A DNA stretch of 9,727 nucleotides from an uncultured Verrucomicrobia subdivision 3 bacterium (lineage in GTDB: Bacteria > Verrucomicrobiota > Verrucomicrobiae > Limisphaerales > CAMLLE01): positions 1 to 9,727 of the forward strand of contig CAMLLE010000076.1 in the NCBI GenBank assembly GCA_946480555.1, written 5' to 3'. Under the pieces are notes generated by a model. That model worked only from the letters and a program-made list of their open reading frames with translations. It made no database searches and had not been told where the DNA came from. Both the position numbers and the translations under genes were made by a program. How positions within the stretch are numbered: position 1 is the first letter of the stretch; every line of letters starts with the position of its first letter. Below, one piece after another: positions 1 to 7,153 of this stretch.

Positions 1-111
1 GCTTGCCAGCCCATCGCCGGAAGCCTTCAACTGAAACCGGACGCGATCGCCCACAAATCGTTGCAGGCGGTCGCCGGGCGCTGGAACCATCGTTGGAATG
101 CGGTGGGCCAT
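1..111 (-). CDS. N-terminus of an unidentified protein, cut by the left window edge
   Basis: An open minus-strand frame runs from an ATG at 109-111 to the window edge without a stop. It reads MAHRIPTMVPAPGDRLQRF followed by a segment with VGDRVRFQLKASGDG. A second in-frame ATG at 88-90 (MVPAPGDRL...) is an equally possible start. The nuclease gene just upstream stops at 114-116, so the first ATG follows its TGA after only two bases (TGAGCATG), which suggests translational coupling and a shared operon. The alternating polar/hydrophobic pattern (DRVRFQLKA) looks like the first strands of a beta-rich domain. There is no signal peptide, so the protein is probably cytoplasmic. About 37 residues are too few to assign a family. 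The reading is supported by the tight spacing and the protein-like composition rather than by recognised homology. Confidence 0.6.
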   Translation of the reverse strand, partial: MAHRIPTMVPAPGDRLQRFVGDRVRFQLKASGDGLAS

Positions 112-113
112 GC

Positions 114-1508
114 TCAGACTTCAAGCACCTGACGGTATTCCGGAACGATGACCTGCGCCTTGGGTTTCATGCTGCGCAACGTTTCACCAAACGCGAGCGC
201 CTGGGATTCTTCGCCGTGAATCACACTGATTTTTTTGATGTTCCCGGTGAGCTTCTCCACATAGCGCCGGAGTTCGTTCTTGTCCGCATGGCCTGAGAAG
301 GAATCGATGGACGCAATTTGCGCTTTCACTTCATAAGGTTCCCCAAAGATATTCACGGGACTGCGACCGGCGAGGATCTGGGCACCCAGCGTGTGCTCCG
401 CGCAGTAACCCACGAACAGCACGAGATTTTTCGGATCGCCGATGTTGTTCTTCAAGTGATGCCGGATGCGGCCGGCTTCAGCCATGCCGGAGGCGCTGAT
501 GATGAGGGCCGGGCCTTGCAGATCGTTCAACTTGAGCGACCGGCTGGTTTCGCGAATGTAGGTCAGATTTTCCATGCCGAACGGATTCTGCTTTTCGCGG
601 AGGAATTGATAGATCGTTTCGTTGAAACACTCCGGATGCAGGCGGAAAATCTCCGTCGCATTCACGCTGAGCGGGCTGTCCACAAACATCGGGATGCTCG
701 GCAACTGACCGGCGTTCGAAAGCTGATGCAAGGTGTAAACGACCTGTTGCGTGCGGCCGACCGAGAACGACGGGATGATGATCTTGCCGCCGCGCTGGAC
801 GGTATCGCGCACGAGGCGTCCAACTTCGTCGTTGGCGTTGCTTTTTGGGGAATGCACACGGCCACCGTAGGTGCTCTCGACCTGAAGGAAGTCCACGTCT
901 TCGACCGCTTCAGGATTGCGCAAAATGTCGTCGTTGCCGCGCCCAATGTCGCCGCTGAACAGGTAACGGAAATTGCGATTGCCTTCGTGGACGTCCAATA
1001 CAACTTGAGCCGAACCCAGAATGTGGCCGGCGTCGCGAAAGGTCACCGTAACTCCGTCGAGCACCGGGAACGGGCGATCGTAGTTCAGCGCCACAAACTG
1101 ACGGACAGCCTTCTCGGCCTCAGTTGCGGTGTAGAGCGGTTGAACGGGGGGCAATCCTTGTTTGGCGCGCTTTTTGGAAACGAACGCGGCGTCCGCCTGC
1201 TGAATCTGCGCAGAATCCTCAAGCATGACGCTGGCGAGATCGCGGGTGGCAAACGTGCAGTAGATGTTTCCCTCAAAACCTTGAACGCAGAGATTCGGAA
1301 GGTTGCCGCAATGATCGATGTGGGCGTGGCTAAGAATGCAGGCATCCACGGTTTTCGGATCGAACGGAAAATGACGGTTGCGTTCGATGGATTCGTCGCG
1401 GCGTCCCTGAAACAGCCCGCATTCGAGCAGCAGCCGTTTGCCGTTCACCTCCAACAGATACATCGAACCCGTGGTCGTCCTTGTGGCTCCGAAGAAATGG
1501 ATGCGCAT
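114..1508 (-). CDS. beta-CASP metallo-beta-lactamase-fold RNA nuclease
   Basis: This 464-residue protein is a zinc-dependent hydrolase of the metallo-beta-lactamase/beta-CASP/RMMBL type (CPSF73-like bacterial RNases). Members cut RNA, some as endonucleases and some also as 5' exonucleases. Numbered from the ATG at 1506-1508, the sequence shows the zinc motif HAHIDH at 61-66, DAGH with H162, and SGD with D187. These are followed by ESTYGG (motif A acid E211), the beta-CASP segment with PSFSVGRTQQV, and SASGMAEAGRIRHHL near 338-352. Motif B is FSGHAD (H407) and motif C is VIHGE (H431). All metal ligands appear present, so the enzyme should be active. There is no signal peptide, so it is cytoplasmic. 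The frame opens at a TTG two codons earlier, but MRIHFFGATRTTTGS is the usual family start and ATG is preferred. No clear Shine-Dalgarno is visible. The next gene begins 2 bp after its stop. Function in RNA turnover is family knowledge; the target is unknown. Confidence 0.9.
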   Translation of the reverse strand: MRIHFFGATRTTTGSMYLLEVNGKRLLLECGLFQGRRDESIERNRHFPFDPKTVDACILSHAHIDHCGNLPNLCVQGFEGNIYCTFATRDLASVMLEDSAQIQQADAAFVSKKRAKQGLPPVQPLYTATEAEKAVRQFVALNYDRPFPVLDGVTVTFRDAGHILGSAQVVLDVHEGNRNFRYLFSGDIGRGNDDILRNPEAVEDVDFLQVESTYGGRVHSPKSNANDEVGRLVRDTVQRGGKIIIPSFSVGRTQQVVYTLHQLSNAGQLPSIPMFVDSPLSVNATEIFRLHPECFNETIYQFLREKQNPFGMENLTYIRETSRSLKLNDLQGPALIISASGMAEAGRIRHHLKNNIGDPKNLVLFVGYCAEHTLGAQILAGRSPVNIFGEPYEVKAQIASIDSFSGHADKNELRRYVEKLTGNIKKISVIHGEESQALAFGETLRSMKPKAQVIVPEYRQVLEV

Positions 1509-1588
1509 GGGCAAAGCGTGTGAGGCTGGCGGCGCGCGGTCAAGACACCAAACGGGGGCCTCAGTCGTTCACATGCTGGAGCGCGGGC

Positions 1589-1594
1589 TTTATA
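1589..1594 (-). promoter_or_regulatory. possible -10 box for the beta-CASP nuclease gene
   Basis: On the minus strand the hexamer TATAAA lies about 80 bases upstream of the nuclease ATG at 1508, in a GC-rich setting where such a box stands out. No good -35 hexamer is found 16-18 bases upstream, so the assignment is weak. It would give the nuclease and the gene after it a promoter separate from the two-component operon. Confidence 0.25.
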
Positions 1595-1610
1595 GCGTTT
1601 CTCCAAATTC

Positions 1611-1704
1611 ATTTCCGGATCATCTCACCGCGGAGGCGCAGAGGCGCGGAGGAAGCCCAATTTTGATTGCTCCGCGTCTCCGCGTCTCCGCGTTTGTCGG
1701 AAAT
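1611..1704. repeat. GC-rich inverted repeat (hairpin) between the response regulator and nuclease genes
   Basis: Two 23-base arms at 1629-1651 and 1670-1692 are inverted copies with three differences, built from repeats of CGCGGAG / CTCCGCG. In plus-strand RNA two differences are G-U wobbles and the third is an A-C mismatch. The 18-base gap is AT-rich and contains CAA/TTG able to extend the pairing. A second pair of short inverted arms, ATTTCCG at 1611-1617 and CGGAAAT at 1698-1704, flanks the core. Together these make a palindromic element of about 94 bp. GC-rich tandem CGCGGAG(A/G) motifs like this resemble interspersed repeats common in several environmental bacterial phyla. It lies 43 bases downstream of the response regulator stop and could terminate or stabilise that transcript, but no T-run follows. 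It fills most of the 221-bp gap 1515-1735, where I see no gene. Confidence 0.7.
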
Positions 1705-1735
1705 TTCTTCTGGTAACCGCTCTAAGTAGAAAGCC

Positions 1736-2371
1736 TCAATCCAAATGCACAATCCCGTGCCGCACGGCTGTGATCGCCGCTTCCGTCCGGTCCTGCACAT
1801 CCAATTTCGTAAAGAGACTTTTCAGCCGTGATTTCACGGTGTCTTCGGAGATGAACAACGCCGCGGCAATCTCCTTGTTGCTTCGTCCTTTCACGATCAG
1901 CTGCAGCACTTCCAATTCGCGCGGGCTCAATTCCTCGCGCCGCAGCCGGTTCGCGAGTCGTCGCGCCACGTTCGGCGGGAGCGGCCTTTCCCCTGCATGC
2001 ACCGCGCGGATGGTCGAGACGACTTCCGCCTTCGACATGTCTTTCAGAAGGTAGGACTGCGCGCCGGACTGCACGGCTCGGTAAATGTCTTCATCCGTGT
2101 CGTAGGTCGTCACCACGATGACGCGGCAGTTGGGGAATTCCTGGCGCAAGGCAATGATCGCTTCCACGCCGCTGAACTCCGGTCCCAGCCGCAAATCCAT
2201 CAACACAATATCCGGCTGCAACTGGCGGTAGAGCTCCACCGCGACGCGGCCATCTGCCGCTTCGCCCACGACGGTCATGTCCGGTTCGCTGTGAATCAAT
2301 GCAATCAACCCCATGCGAAACGCGGGATGATCATCCACAACCAGCAGGCGAATGGTGCTCTTCTTTTTCAC
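1736..2371 (-). CDS. NarL/LuxR-family response regulator
   Basis: This 211-residue two-component regulator acts as a DNA-binding transcription factor. The receiver domain covers about residues 7-123. It shows the acidic pair D13/D14, the phosphoacceptor D59 in VLMDLRLG, the conserved T88 in VVTTYD, and K110 in YLLKD. The C-terminal domain is a LuxR/GerE helix-turn-helix at about 146-205 with LSPRELEVLQLIVKGRSNKEIAAALFISEDTVKSRL split over its helices, a canonical family signature. The start is GTG at 2369-2371, giving MKKKSTIRLLVVDDHPAF, a normal receiver beginning. It lies 7 bp after the stop of the histidine kinase gene. No proper Shine-Dalgarno precedes it, so translation is probably coupled to the kinase. 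The cognate kinase is the upstream gene, which carries the matching HisKA_3 type. Its target genes cannot be read from sequence. All key phosphorelay residues are intact. Confidence 0.95.
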   Translation of the reverse strand: MKKKSTIRLLVVDDHPAFRMGLIALIHSEPDMTVVGEAADGRVAVELYRQLQPDIVLMDLRLGPEFSGVEAIIALRQEFPNCRVIVVTTYDTDEDIYRAVQSGAQSYLLKDMSKAEVVSTIRAVHAGERPLPPNVARRLANRLRREELSPRELEVLQLIVKGRSNKEIAAALFISEDTVKSRLKSLFTKLDVQDRTEAAITAVRHGIVHLD

Positions 2372-2378
2372 AAAATTT

Positions 2379-5300
2379 TCAGGAGGCCACCGGAACCGAC
2401 AACCTCAGTTCCGTTCCGCGGCCGGGCGTGCTGTCAATGTTCAGCGAGCCGTGCAAATCCGCCGCACGTTCACGCATGCCGACCAATCCGAATCCGCTGT
2501 CGCTCGCTGGCGGATTGGCGGTGTCAAATCCGCAGCCATTGTCCGCCACGCGCAACCGGACCTCTTTCTCCATGAACTCCAACTCCACGTCAATGCTCGT
2601 CGCGCGCGCGTGCGTCACCGCGTTCGTGATCGCTTCCTGTCCGATGCGCAGCAGGTTGTTCTCAGTCACCGGCGGCAGGCGTCGTGGTCGTCCGCGCACC
2701 TGGACACGGCCCTTGATGGCTCTTCCCGCGGTCAATTGCTGCAGAATTCCTGACAAGGCGGAACCCAGGTCGTTGTTCTCCAGCACCTGCGAACGCATGT
2801 TCCAAATGGAGTTCCGCGCTTCGGCCAGGCTGTTTCGCACCAGCGAGTGCGCCTGCTCCAGCGAGTCGTGCGCTGCGGGTGAAGATTCCGGCAACCGGCT
2901 CTTGGTTACTTCAATCTGCATGGAGATGGCGCTCAAACCCTGGGCAAGCGTGTCGTGGATTTCGCGCGCCATGCGATTGCGTTCGTTGAGAATGGCGCTG
3001 AACTCCGCCTCCGCGAGCGCGCGATGAACCGCTTGTTCGCGCAACCGTTGTTTGGCCATCCAGATCACGACGCCGATCACGAGCAACAATCCCAGCGCCA
3101 CTGCCGCCAGCAGCCAGACGATGCGTTCCCACGTCCACCATGGCGGTGGTTGAATCACCTGCAGATCAGCCCGAGACCGCAGGTGCAATTCAAAGGAGCG
3201 CGGTTCCGCCACGCCCGTCGGCGGACGCAACGTCGCAATGCTCACCGCTGAAATGCCGGTCACGCGCACCCGGCTGAGCGGTTCCCATTCCGTCGGCAAC
3301 GGGGCGGCGTCGGGAGATCGCAGCAACGCCCGGAACGTCGTGTTGCTGCTTTGCAGAATCAGGGCCCAGCCGTCCGTTGCCAGTTGTTTGTCGGTGAGCG
3401 TGGCTTCAAGTTGAACCAGGTTTGCATCGTTGTTCAGCGCCATGGCGACGTTCGTCAACAGCAACGGTGCAGGCGGCGCGGTGAACTGGCGTTTTCGGAA
3501 CACGGCGTCTTCCAGCATCGGGCTGTAATTGCCGCGACTCGGGAACCCCAGGACATCGACCAGATCGCCGGGCTGCAATTGATTTGTCTGCGCCGACTGG
3601 ATTCTCAGCCCGCCCGATTCATCGCGAATCCAGAACGTTTCACCGGGCACCTGATGCGTCACGACGCCGCGCATGTGGACGCGATGACCATAAGTGCCGT
3701 GCGGTGCAAATTGCAGCAGGCTGGCCGACGACAGGATCGGAGCAGCATACGGATTGACCGGTCCCGACCGTTCCATTTCAAACGGGCCTCCGGCTGGAAC
3801 CACGAGCAGCGGGCTGATGACCTGGCGGCTGCGGTTTACGGTGTAATAGCTCACTGCGGCGAACCGGACCTCTGCATCGATCAACGCCTCCGGATCGTGC
3901 TCGCCGAAGATTTGTACAGCGATGCGGCCGCCGCCGGTGGCGAGGTCGAGCTGATACTTGCGGCCGGGAATGAGTTCCTGACAGGTGCGAACGATGCCTG
4001 AGAGTTCGACCCATTGAGAATCAAACCGGCCGCTGATCAGTTGTTCGAAACTCACGGGCGTTGGCTCCGGAACTTCCCCGCGACCGACCACGCGGACGCT
4101 GGAAGCAGAGACGAATGGCGCGAACTGACCGGGATCGGTGAAGCCTTCCACCTCCACGAGATCGCCGCGACGAAGGTTCGACATCATGTGCGGTTCGGAG
4201 CGCCAGTAGATTCCCGCGGTATCATCAATGATCACACAACCGCGCCCCCCTGCTTGAGGTTCGGCTACCACCACGCCGCGCAGTTTCACTGGGAAGTTTC
4301 GCGCCGCTTCCACTGAATTCAGTGCGCGCACTTGAGCTGCGTTTGTGAGTGTTCCCCACTGCATTCCAGTTTGCACCTGCGGCACAGGTTCCGGAAAAAG
4401 GCCGACGATTTCCGACCGGAACGCAGTGTAGGACCAGTAACGTCCGCGGAACCAGAGCACGGCGCCGGAGCCTTTCGGAACGACCGGCCGCAGATTGTCC
4501 ACTTCCGAGTTGGAGGTCACCGGTTCCCACGTGAAATTCAGCCCGCCATCGTGAGTCACGCCGCGCCAGAGCTCGAACCGTGCATCCGGTTGCAGCGGCA
4601 CGTCGTTGAGTTCCTGGAGTTGAAATGGATCGGCCGCGTTGCTTGAGAGATAGACGACGCCGGGATTATCGGGATCGATGCAAATGCCACCGGCGTATTG
4701 CTGTTCCGAGGCGTAGAGCGGCCGGCCGGCGTGCGCGATGAACCGTCGTTGCCAGTTCGTTCCGGTCCAGCGCGCGTAGTAATAGTACGTGCGGCCCGTG
4801 GTCCAGTCTTCTGGCTGCCGCAGTGACACGGCGAACACGCATGCCGGATGACCGTTGCTCGCCTGCACGAGATCCCAGGGCAGCGGCCGCCCATCGGGAA
4901 TCCATTCGCCCGGATTTTCCTGAGCCTCGGTGCGGTATTCGTAAACCATGCTTCCGAGTTCGTCCTTGCCTTGAACGAGTGGCAGTTGATTCCAGGATTT
5001 CAGAATCGTTCCATCGCTTTTGCGCAGCGCGCCGCTCCGGTAGTTCAGGTGATAAAGCGATGCCGTGAATTCGCGAGGATGGCTCGGCGTGAAGAGAAAA
5101 TCCGCGCGCCCTTCGCCATCCGATGCCAGCTTCACGTAGGGACGCATCTCGCCTTGCGGACCGTGCAACAACGATTGTGACCGTGACCAGCTCATGCCGC
5201 CGTCGCTTGAAACGAAAAACGTCGGCACGCCAGATTCAGTCCGGACCAGATTGAACATTCGCCCTTCCGCACCAAGACGAAAGAGGTTCGCGTAATTGAG

Positions 5301-5771
5301 CCGTTCAGAAATCGCGATGCTGCGTCGTTCCGGTCCCCACATCGTTGCGTTCGTCGGAAACGGCGTATGGGAAACCCGGTAATAAAAGAAAGGGTCACGC
5401 CCATGCCGGGCAAAGGCGGCCACCAAGCGTCCGTCCGGCCGTACCAGAATGCTGGGAACATTGAAATCGTCCCGATCCAGGAAGCTGCTCGCCCAAAGGT
5501 CAGTTCCCAAGCCGGTCTTCGGGTTGAACGCGCGGAGCACGGCGCGTGGTTCGGAACTTCGCACGAAACCGACGTAAAGCACACCCTGATGCATGACCGC
5601 CCGCGGATCGCTGAACCAGCCCCACGCACCATCGTCGGTGATCACGGCCAGGCGTTCTTGAGATCGGGCGGGATCCGCTGCGAAACCAAGCGTGAGCAAG
5701 ATCAGAAAAAGCCAGCCGAATCCGGGCTGATACCGCCAGATCGTCGCTGGATTGAAGGGATTCGTCCGCAT
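2379..5771 (-). CDS. giant sensor histidine kinase with BNR-propeller and OB-like periplasmic sensor
   Basis: This 1130-residue membrane kinase is predicted to sense a periplasmic signal and phosphorylate the adjacent NarL-type regulator. A signal peptide or anchor spans about 1-37 (hydrophobic WLFLILLTLGFAA, then ADPARSQ). Residues about 40-460 form a BNR/sialidase-like beta-propeller. It has Asp-box motifs SSDGGMSW (188-195) and THDGGLNF (406-413), plus the BNR_4-like signatures GAWGWFSDPRAV and LRPVVPKGSG...RGRYWSYT. Residues about 494-845 contain four OB-like segments (VKLRGVV, VELSGIV, VHMRGVV, VQLEATL), two of them ending in GDLVEVEGF and GDLVDVLGF. A membrane helix lies at 884-906. The cytoplasmic part is a HisKA_3 dimerisation domain with H939 in MAREIHDTLAQGLS and a HATPase_c domain with N1050, DNGCGFD (1077-1083) and GFGLVGMRER (1093-1102). 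The catalytic residues are intact. The start is ATG at 5769-5771. Whether the propeller binds or cleaves a glycan is unknown; using it as a ligand sensor is inference. Confidence 0.92.
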   Translation of the reverse strand: MRTNPFNPATIWRYQPGFGWLFLILLTLGFAADPARSQERLAVITDDGAWGWFSDPRAVMHQGVLYVGFVRSSEPRAVLRAFNPKTGLGTDLWASSFLDRDDFNVPSILVRPDGRLVAAFARHGRDPFFYYRVSHTPFPTNATMWGPERRSIAISERLNYANLFRLGAEGRMFNLVRTESGVPTFFVSSDGGMSWSRSQSLLHGPQGEMRPYVKLASDGEGRADFLFTPSHPREFTASLYHLNYRSGALRKSDGTILKSWNQLPLVQGKDELGSMVYEYRTEAQENPGEWIPDGRPLPWDLVQASNGHPACVFAVSLRQPEDWTTGRTYYYYARWTGTNWQRRFIAHAGRPLYASEQQYAGGICIDPDNPGVVYLSSNAADPFQLQELNDVPLQPDARFELWRGVTHDGGLNFTWEPVTSNSEVDNLRPVVPKGSGAVLWFRGRYWSYTAFRSEIVGLFPEPVPQVQTGMQWGTLTNAAQVRALNSVEAARNFPVKLRGVVVAEPQAGGRGCVIIDDTAGIYWRSEPHMMSNLRRGDLVEVEGFTDPGQFAPFVSASSVRVVGRGEVPEPTPVSFEQLISGRFDSQWVELSGIVRTCQELIPGRKYQLDLATGGGRIAVQIFGEHDPEALIDAEVRFAAVSYYTVNRSRQVISPLLVVPAGGPFEMERSGPVNPYAAPILSSASLLQFAPHGTYGHRVHMRGVVTHQVPGETFWIRDESGGLRIQSAQTNQLQPGDLVDVLGFPSRGNYSPMLEDAVFRKRQFTAPPAPLLLTNVAMALNNDANLVQLEATLTDKQLATDGWALILQSSNTTFRALLRSPDAAPLPTEWEPLSRVRVTGISAVSIATLRPPTGVAEPRSFELHLRSRADLQVIQPPPWWTWERIVWLLAAVALGLLLVIGVVIWMAKQRLREQAVHRALAEAEFSAILNERNRMAREIHDTLAQGLSAISMQIEVTKSRLPESSPAAHDSLEQAHSLVRNSLAEARNSIWNMRSQVLENNDLGSALSGILQQLTAGRAIKGRVQVRGRPRRLPPVTENNLLRIGQEAITNAVTHARATSIDVELEFMEKEVRLRVADNGCGFDTANPPASDSGFGLVGMRERAADLHGSLNIDSTPGRGTELRLSVPVAS

Positions 5772-5795
5772 GGCGGCTGGATCGCGAGCAACGCC

Positions 5796-5824
5796 ACGAT
5801 AAGAATTTCGCGGGCCAAACGCAA
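5796..5824 (-). promoter_or_regulatory. possible sigma70-type promoter for the kinase-regulator operon
   Basis: On the minus strand TTGCGT (5819-5824) and TATCGT (5796-5801) are separated by exactly 17 bases, just upstream of the kinase ATG at 5771. Each box matches four of six consensus bases. The predicted transcript would have a short leader of about 20 bases. The match is modest and other primary-sigma boxes in this phylum may differ. Confidence 0.25.
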
Positions 5825-5828
5825 TCGG

Positions 5829-5865
5829 GCCGAATGCTTCTTTCAGGTGAATTGAAGCGTTCGGC
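5829..5865. repeat. 12-bp inverted repeat upstream of the kinase gene
   Basis: Arms at 5829-5840 (GCCGAATGCTTC) and 5854-5865 (GAAGCGTTCGGC) pair over 12 bases with one T-G wobble and a 13-base spacer. The element lies directly upstream of the possible -35 box of the kinase operon and about 80 bases after the stop of the upstream glycosidase gene. It could be an operator for a dimeric regulator or the end structure of the glycosidase transcript. No T-run follows on the minus strand, so a simple intrinsic terminator is unlikely. The remaining part of the 173-bp gap 5772-5944 shows no gene. Confidence 0.55.
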
Positions 5866-5944
5866 TGCGCGGAACTGCTGTAGCGAGGACGATCAGGAGA
5901 ACGATGAGTATCGATGGATCACGTCCGCGACGATCCGGTCGCGA

Positions 5945-7153
5945 TCACCGGACCATGCGACGCGTCCGGACAACCCGTGAATCGGACGCCGCATTCGCCT
6001 CAAGATGCGAAACCAGCGGCAGGCGCAGGAGTTTGCCGAAACGTTGCTCAATGCGCTGCGCTTTCTTCAACGCTTCATACATCGGTTCGCAGAGGCGCCG
6101 CTCGAGCTTTGCTTCGCACGCATGCAGCTCCCAAAGTCCCATGTGCGTCCAGCGCGCCTGATCGTGCCACTCCGGCATGCCGAGGATTGGATACAGACAA
6201 ACGCCGCGCAACGGGACGCCTTCGTTGAGCAGCGCCTCCACCTCGTCTTCCAGGCGGTTCAGCCACTTCGGCCGCATGTCATCCACGTGCGACGTTTCAG
6301 TGATCAGGAGGTCGCCTCCATAACGATCGTGAACGCGTTTGACCAGGTCGCGGAGCCGCGCGCGTTGAGGATGTTCTTCCGGCAACGGCTGTTCATCACG
6401 CCCGAGAATCCATTGGTTCGTCCAATAGTAGTTGATGCCAATGATGTCGAGGTGGGCGCGGCTGCCGCCAAGTTCGGGCAGCAAGCGGCCGGCGAGCATG
6501 TCCCAGGATTCAAATACGGCACGATGATTGAAATGATCGGCAGCTTCGCGGGCCGCGTCTGAATCGTCCTCCGGCAACACGTGGCAGAGCGGATCGACAT
6601 TCACGATGCGCGCAGTGGGAATGGCGGTGCGAATGGCGTTGATGCCTTGAATGGCTGCGCGGATCAACGCGCACTTCAGTTCGAATCCGCGATTGAAGCA
6701 ATGCGGCGCAAAGCGGCCGACCGTTCCGCCCGCCCAGGAGAAGAAGGACGGCTCGTTTACCGGCGTAAAATAACAGGGGCCACCCTGATGGGCACAAATG
6801 TGCGAGGCGGCCGCGTGACAGTAATCTGCGAAGCGCCTGGTGAATTCTTCCGAAAAGGGATCGAGGTCATCCGGATAGCCGTAGTGGAACAAATCCCAGA
6901 TCACTTCGATGCCGTATTTCTGGCTCGCGTTGAGGAACGGTTCGACCGAACTGAAATCGTATTTGCCGCCCTGATCGACCAGGGGCCAGCGAATGGCTTC
7001 GCGAGCGGCGTAGATGCCGACGTCATGCAGCAATTGATAGTCGTGGTCGGCATGCTGGTCGTGATGTGTGGCGGAGATTTGATCGATCCATTCACCCTGT
7101 GCGTTGTAGCCGGTCGCGCATTCGAAACCGGCGAAGAAAAAGCTACGAAACAT
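5945..7153 (-). CDS. GH1-like clan GH-A glycosidase, second gene of a pair
   Basis: This 402-residue protein is a (beta/alpha)8-barrel glycosidase resembling family GH1 beta-glucosidases, although it is shorter and divergent. The retaining-mechanism residues are visible: acid/base E134 in FTPVNEPSFF and nucleophile E286 in LLITETSHVD. Other clan features are REAIRWPLVD near 51-60, VIWDLFHYGYPDD near 85-96, and IIGINYYWTNQW near 237-248. The C-terminal MGLWELH is followed by an arginine-rich tail. The beginning, MFRSFFFAGFECATGYNAQGE, matches a family of putative beta-glucosidases that I recognise from Proteobacteria and other phyla. There is no signal peptide, so the protein is probably cytoplasmic. 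ATG at 7151-7153 is preceded by AAAGAGGTGG, a good ribosome-binding site, located within the last codons of the upstream glycosidase (11-bp overlap). Substrate is unknown; a beta-linked sugar is inferred only from the fold. It could also be a non-catalytic or glycan-synthesis accessory enzyme. Confidence 0.85.
   Translation of the reverse strand: MFRSFFFAGFECATGYNAQGEWIDQISATHHDQHADHDYQLLHDVGIYAAREAIRWPLVDQGGKYDFSSVEPFLNASQKYGIEVIWDLFHYGYPDDLDPFSEEFTRRFADYCHAAASHICAHQGGPCYFTPVNEPSFFSWAGGTVGRFAPHCFNRGFELKCALIRAAIQGINAIRTAIPTARIVNVDPLCHVLPEDDSDAAREAADHFNHRAVFESWDMLAGRLLPELGGSRAHLDIIGINYYWTNQWILGRDEQPLPEEHPQRARLRDLVKRVHDRYGGDLLITETSHVDDMRPKWLNRLEDEVEALLNEGVPLRGVCLYPILGMPEWHDQARWTHMGLWELHACEAKLERRLCEPMYEALKKAQRIEQRFGKLLRLPLVSHLEANAASDSRVVRTRRMVR

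Noticed and set aside
318..1523. A 401-codon plus-strand open frame opposite the nuclease gene.
   Set aside because: It is antisense to a gene with all beta-CASP motifs, has no recognisable motif or ribosome-binding site, and is explained by the GC-rich third positions of the true frame.
1629..1692. The CGCGGAG repeats as a CRISPR array.
   Set aside because: The two arms are inverted rather than direct, with one gap and no regular spacers or cas genes.
2299..3027. A 242-codon plus-strand frame opposite the kinase domain and regulator start.
   Set aside because: It is rich in Ser, Arg and Pro with no domain pattern, and it overlaps the conserved H939 and HATPase coding region on the other strand.
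5772..5944. A phage or mobile-element boundary in the gap ahead of the kinase gene.
   Set aside because: I see no integrase, tRNA, direct repeat or transposase and no change in base composition on either side.
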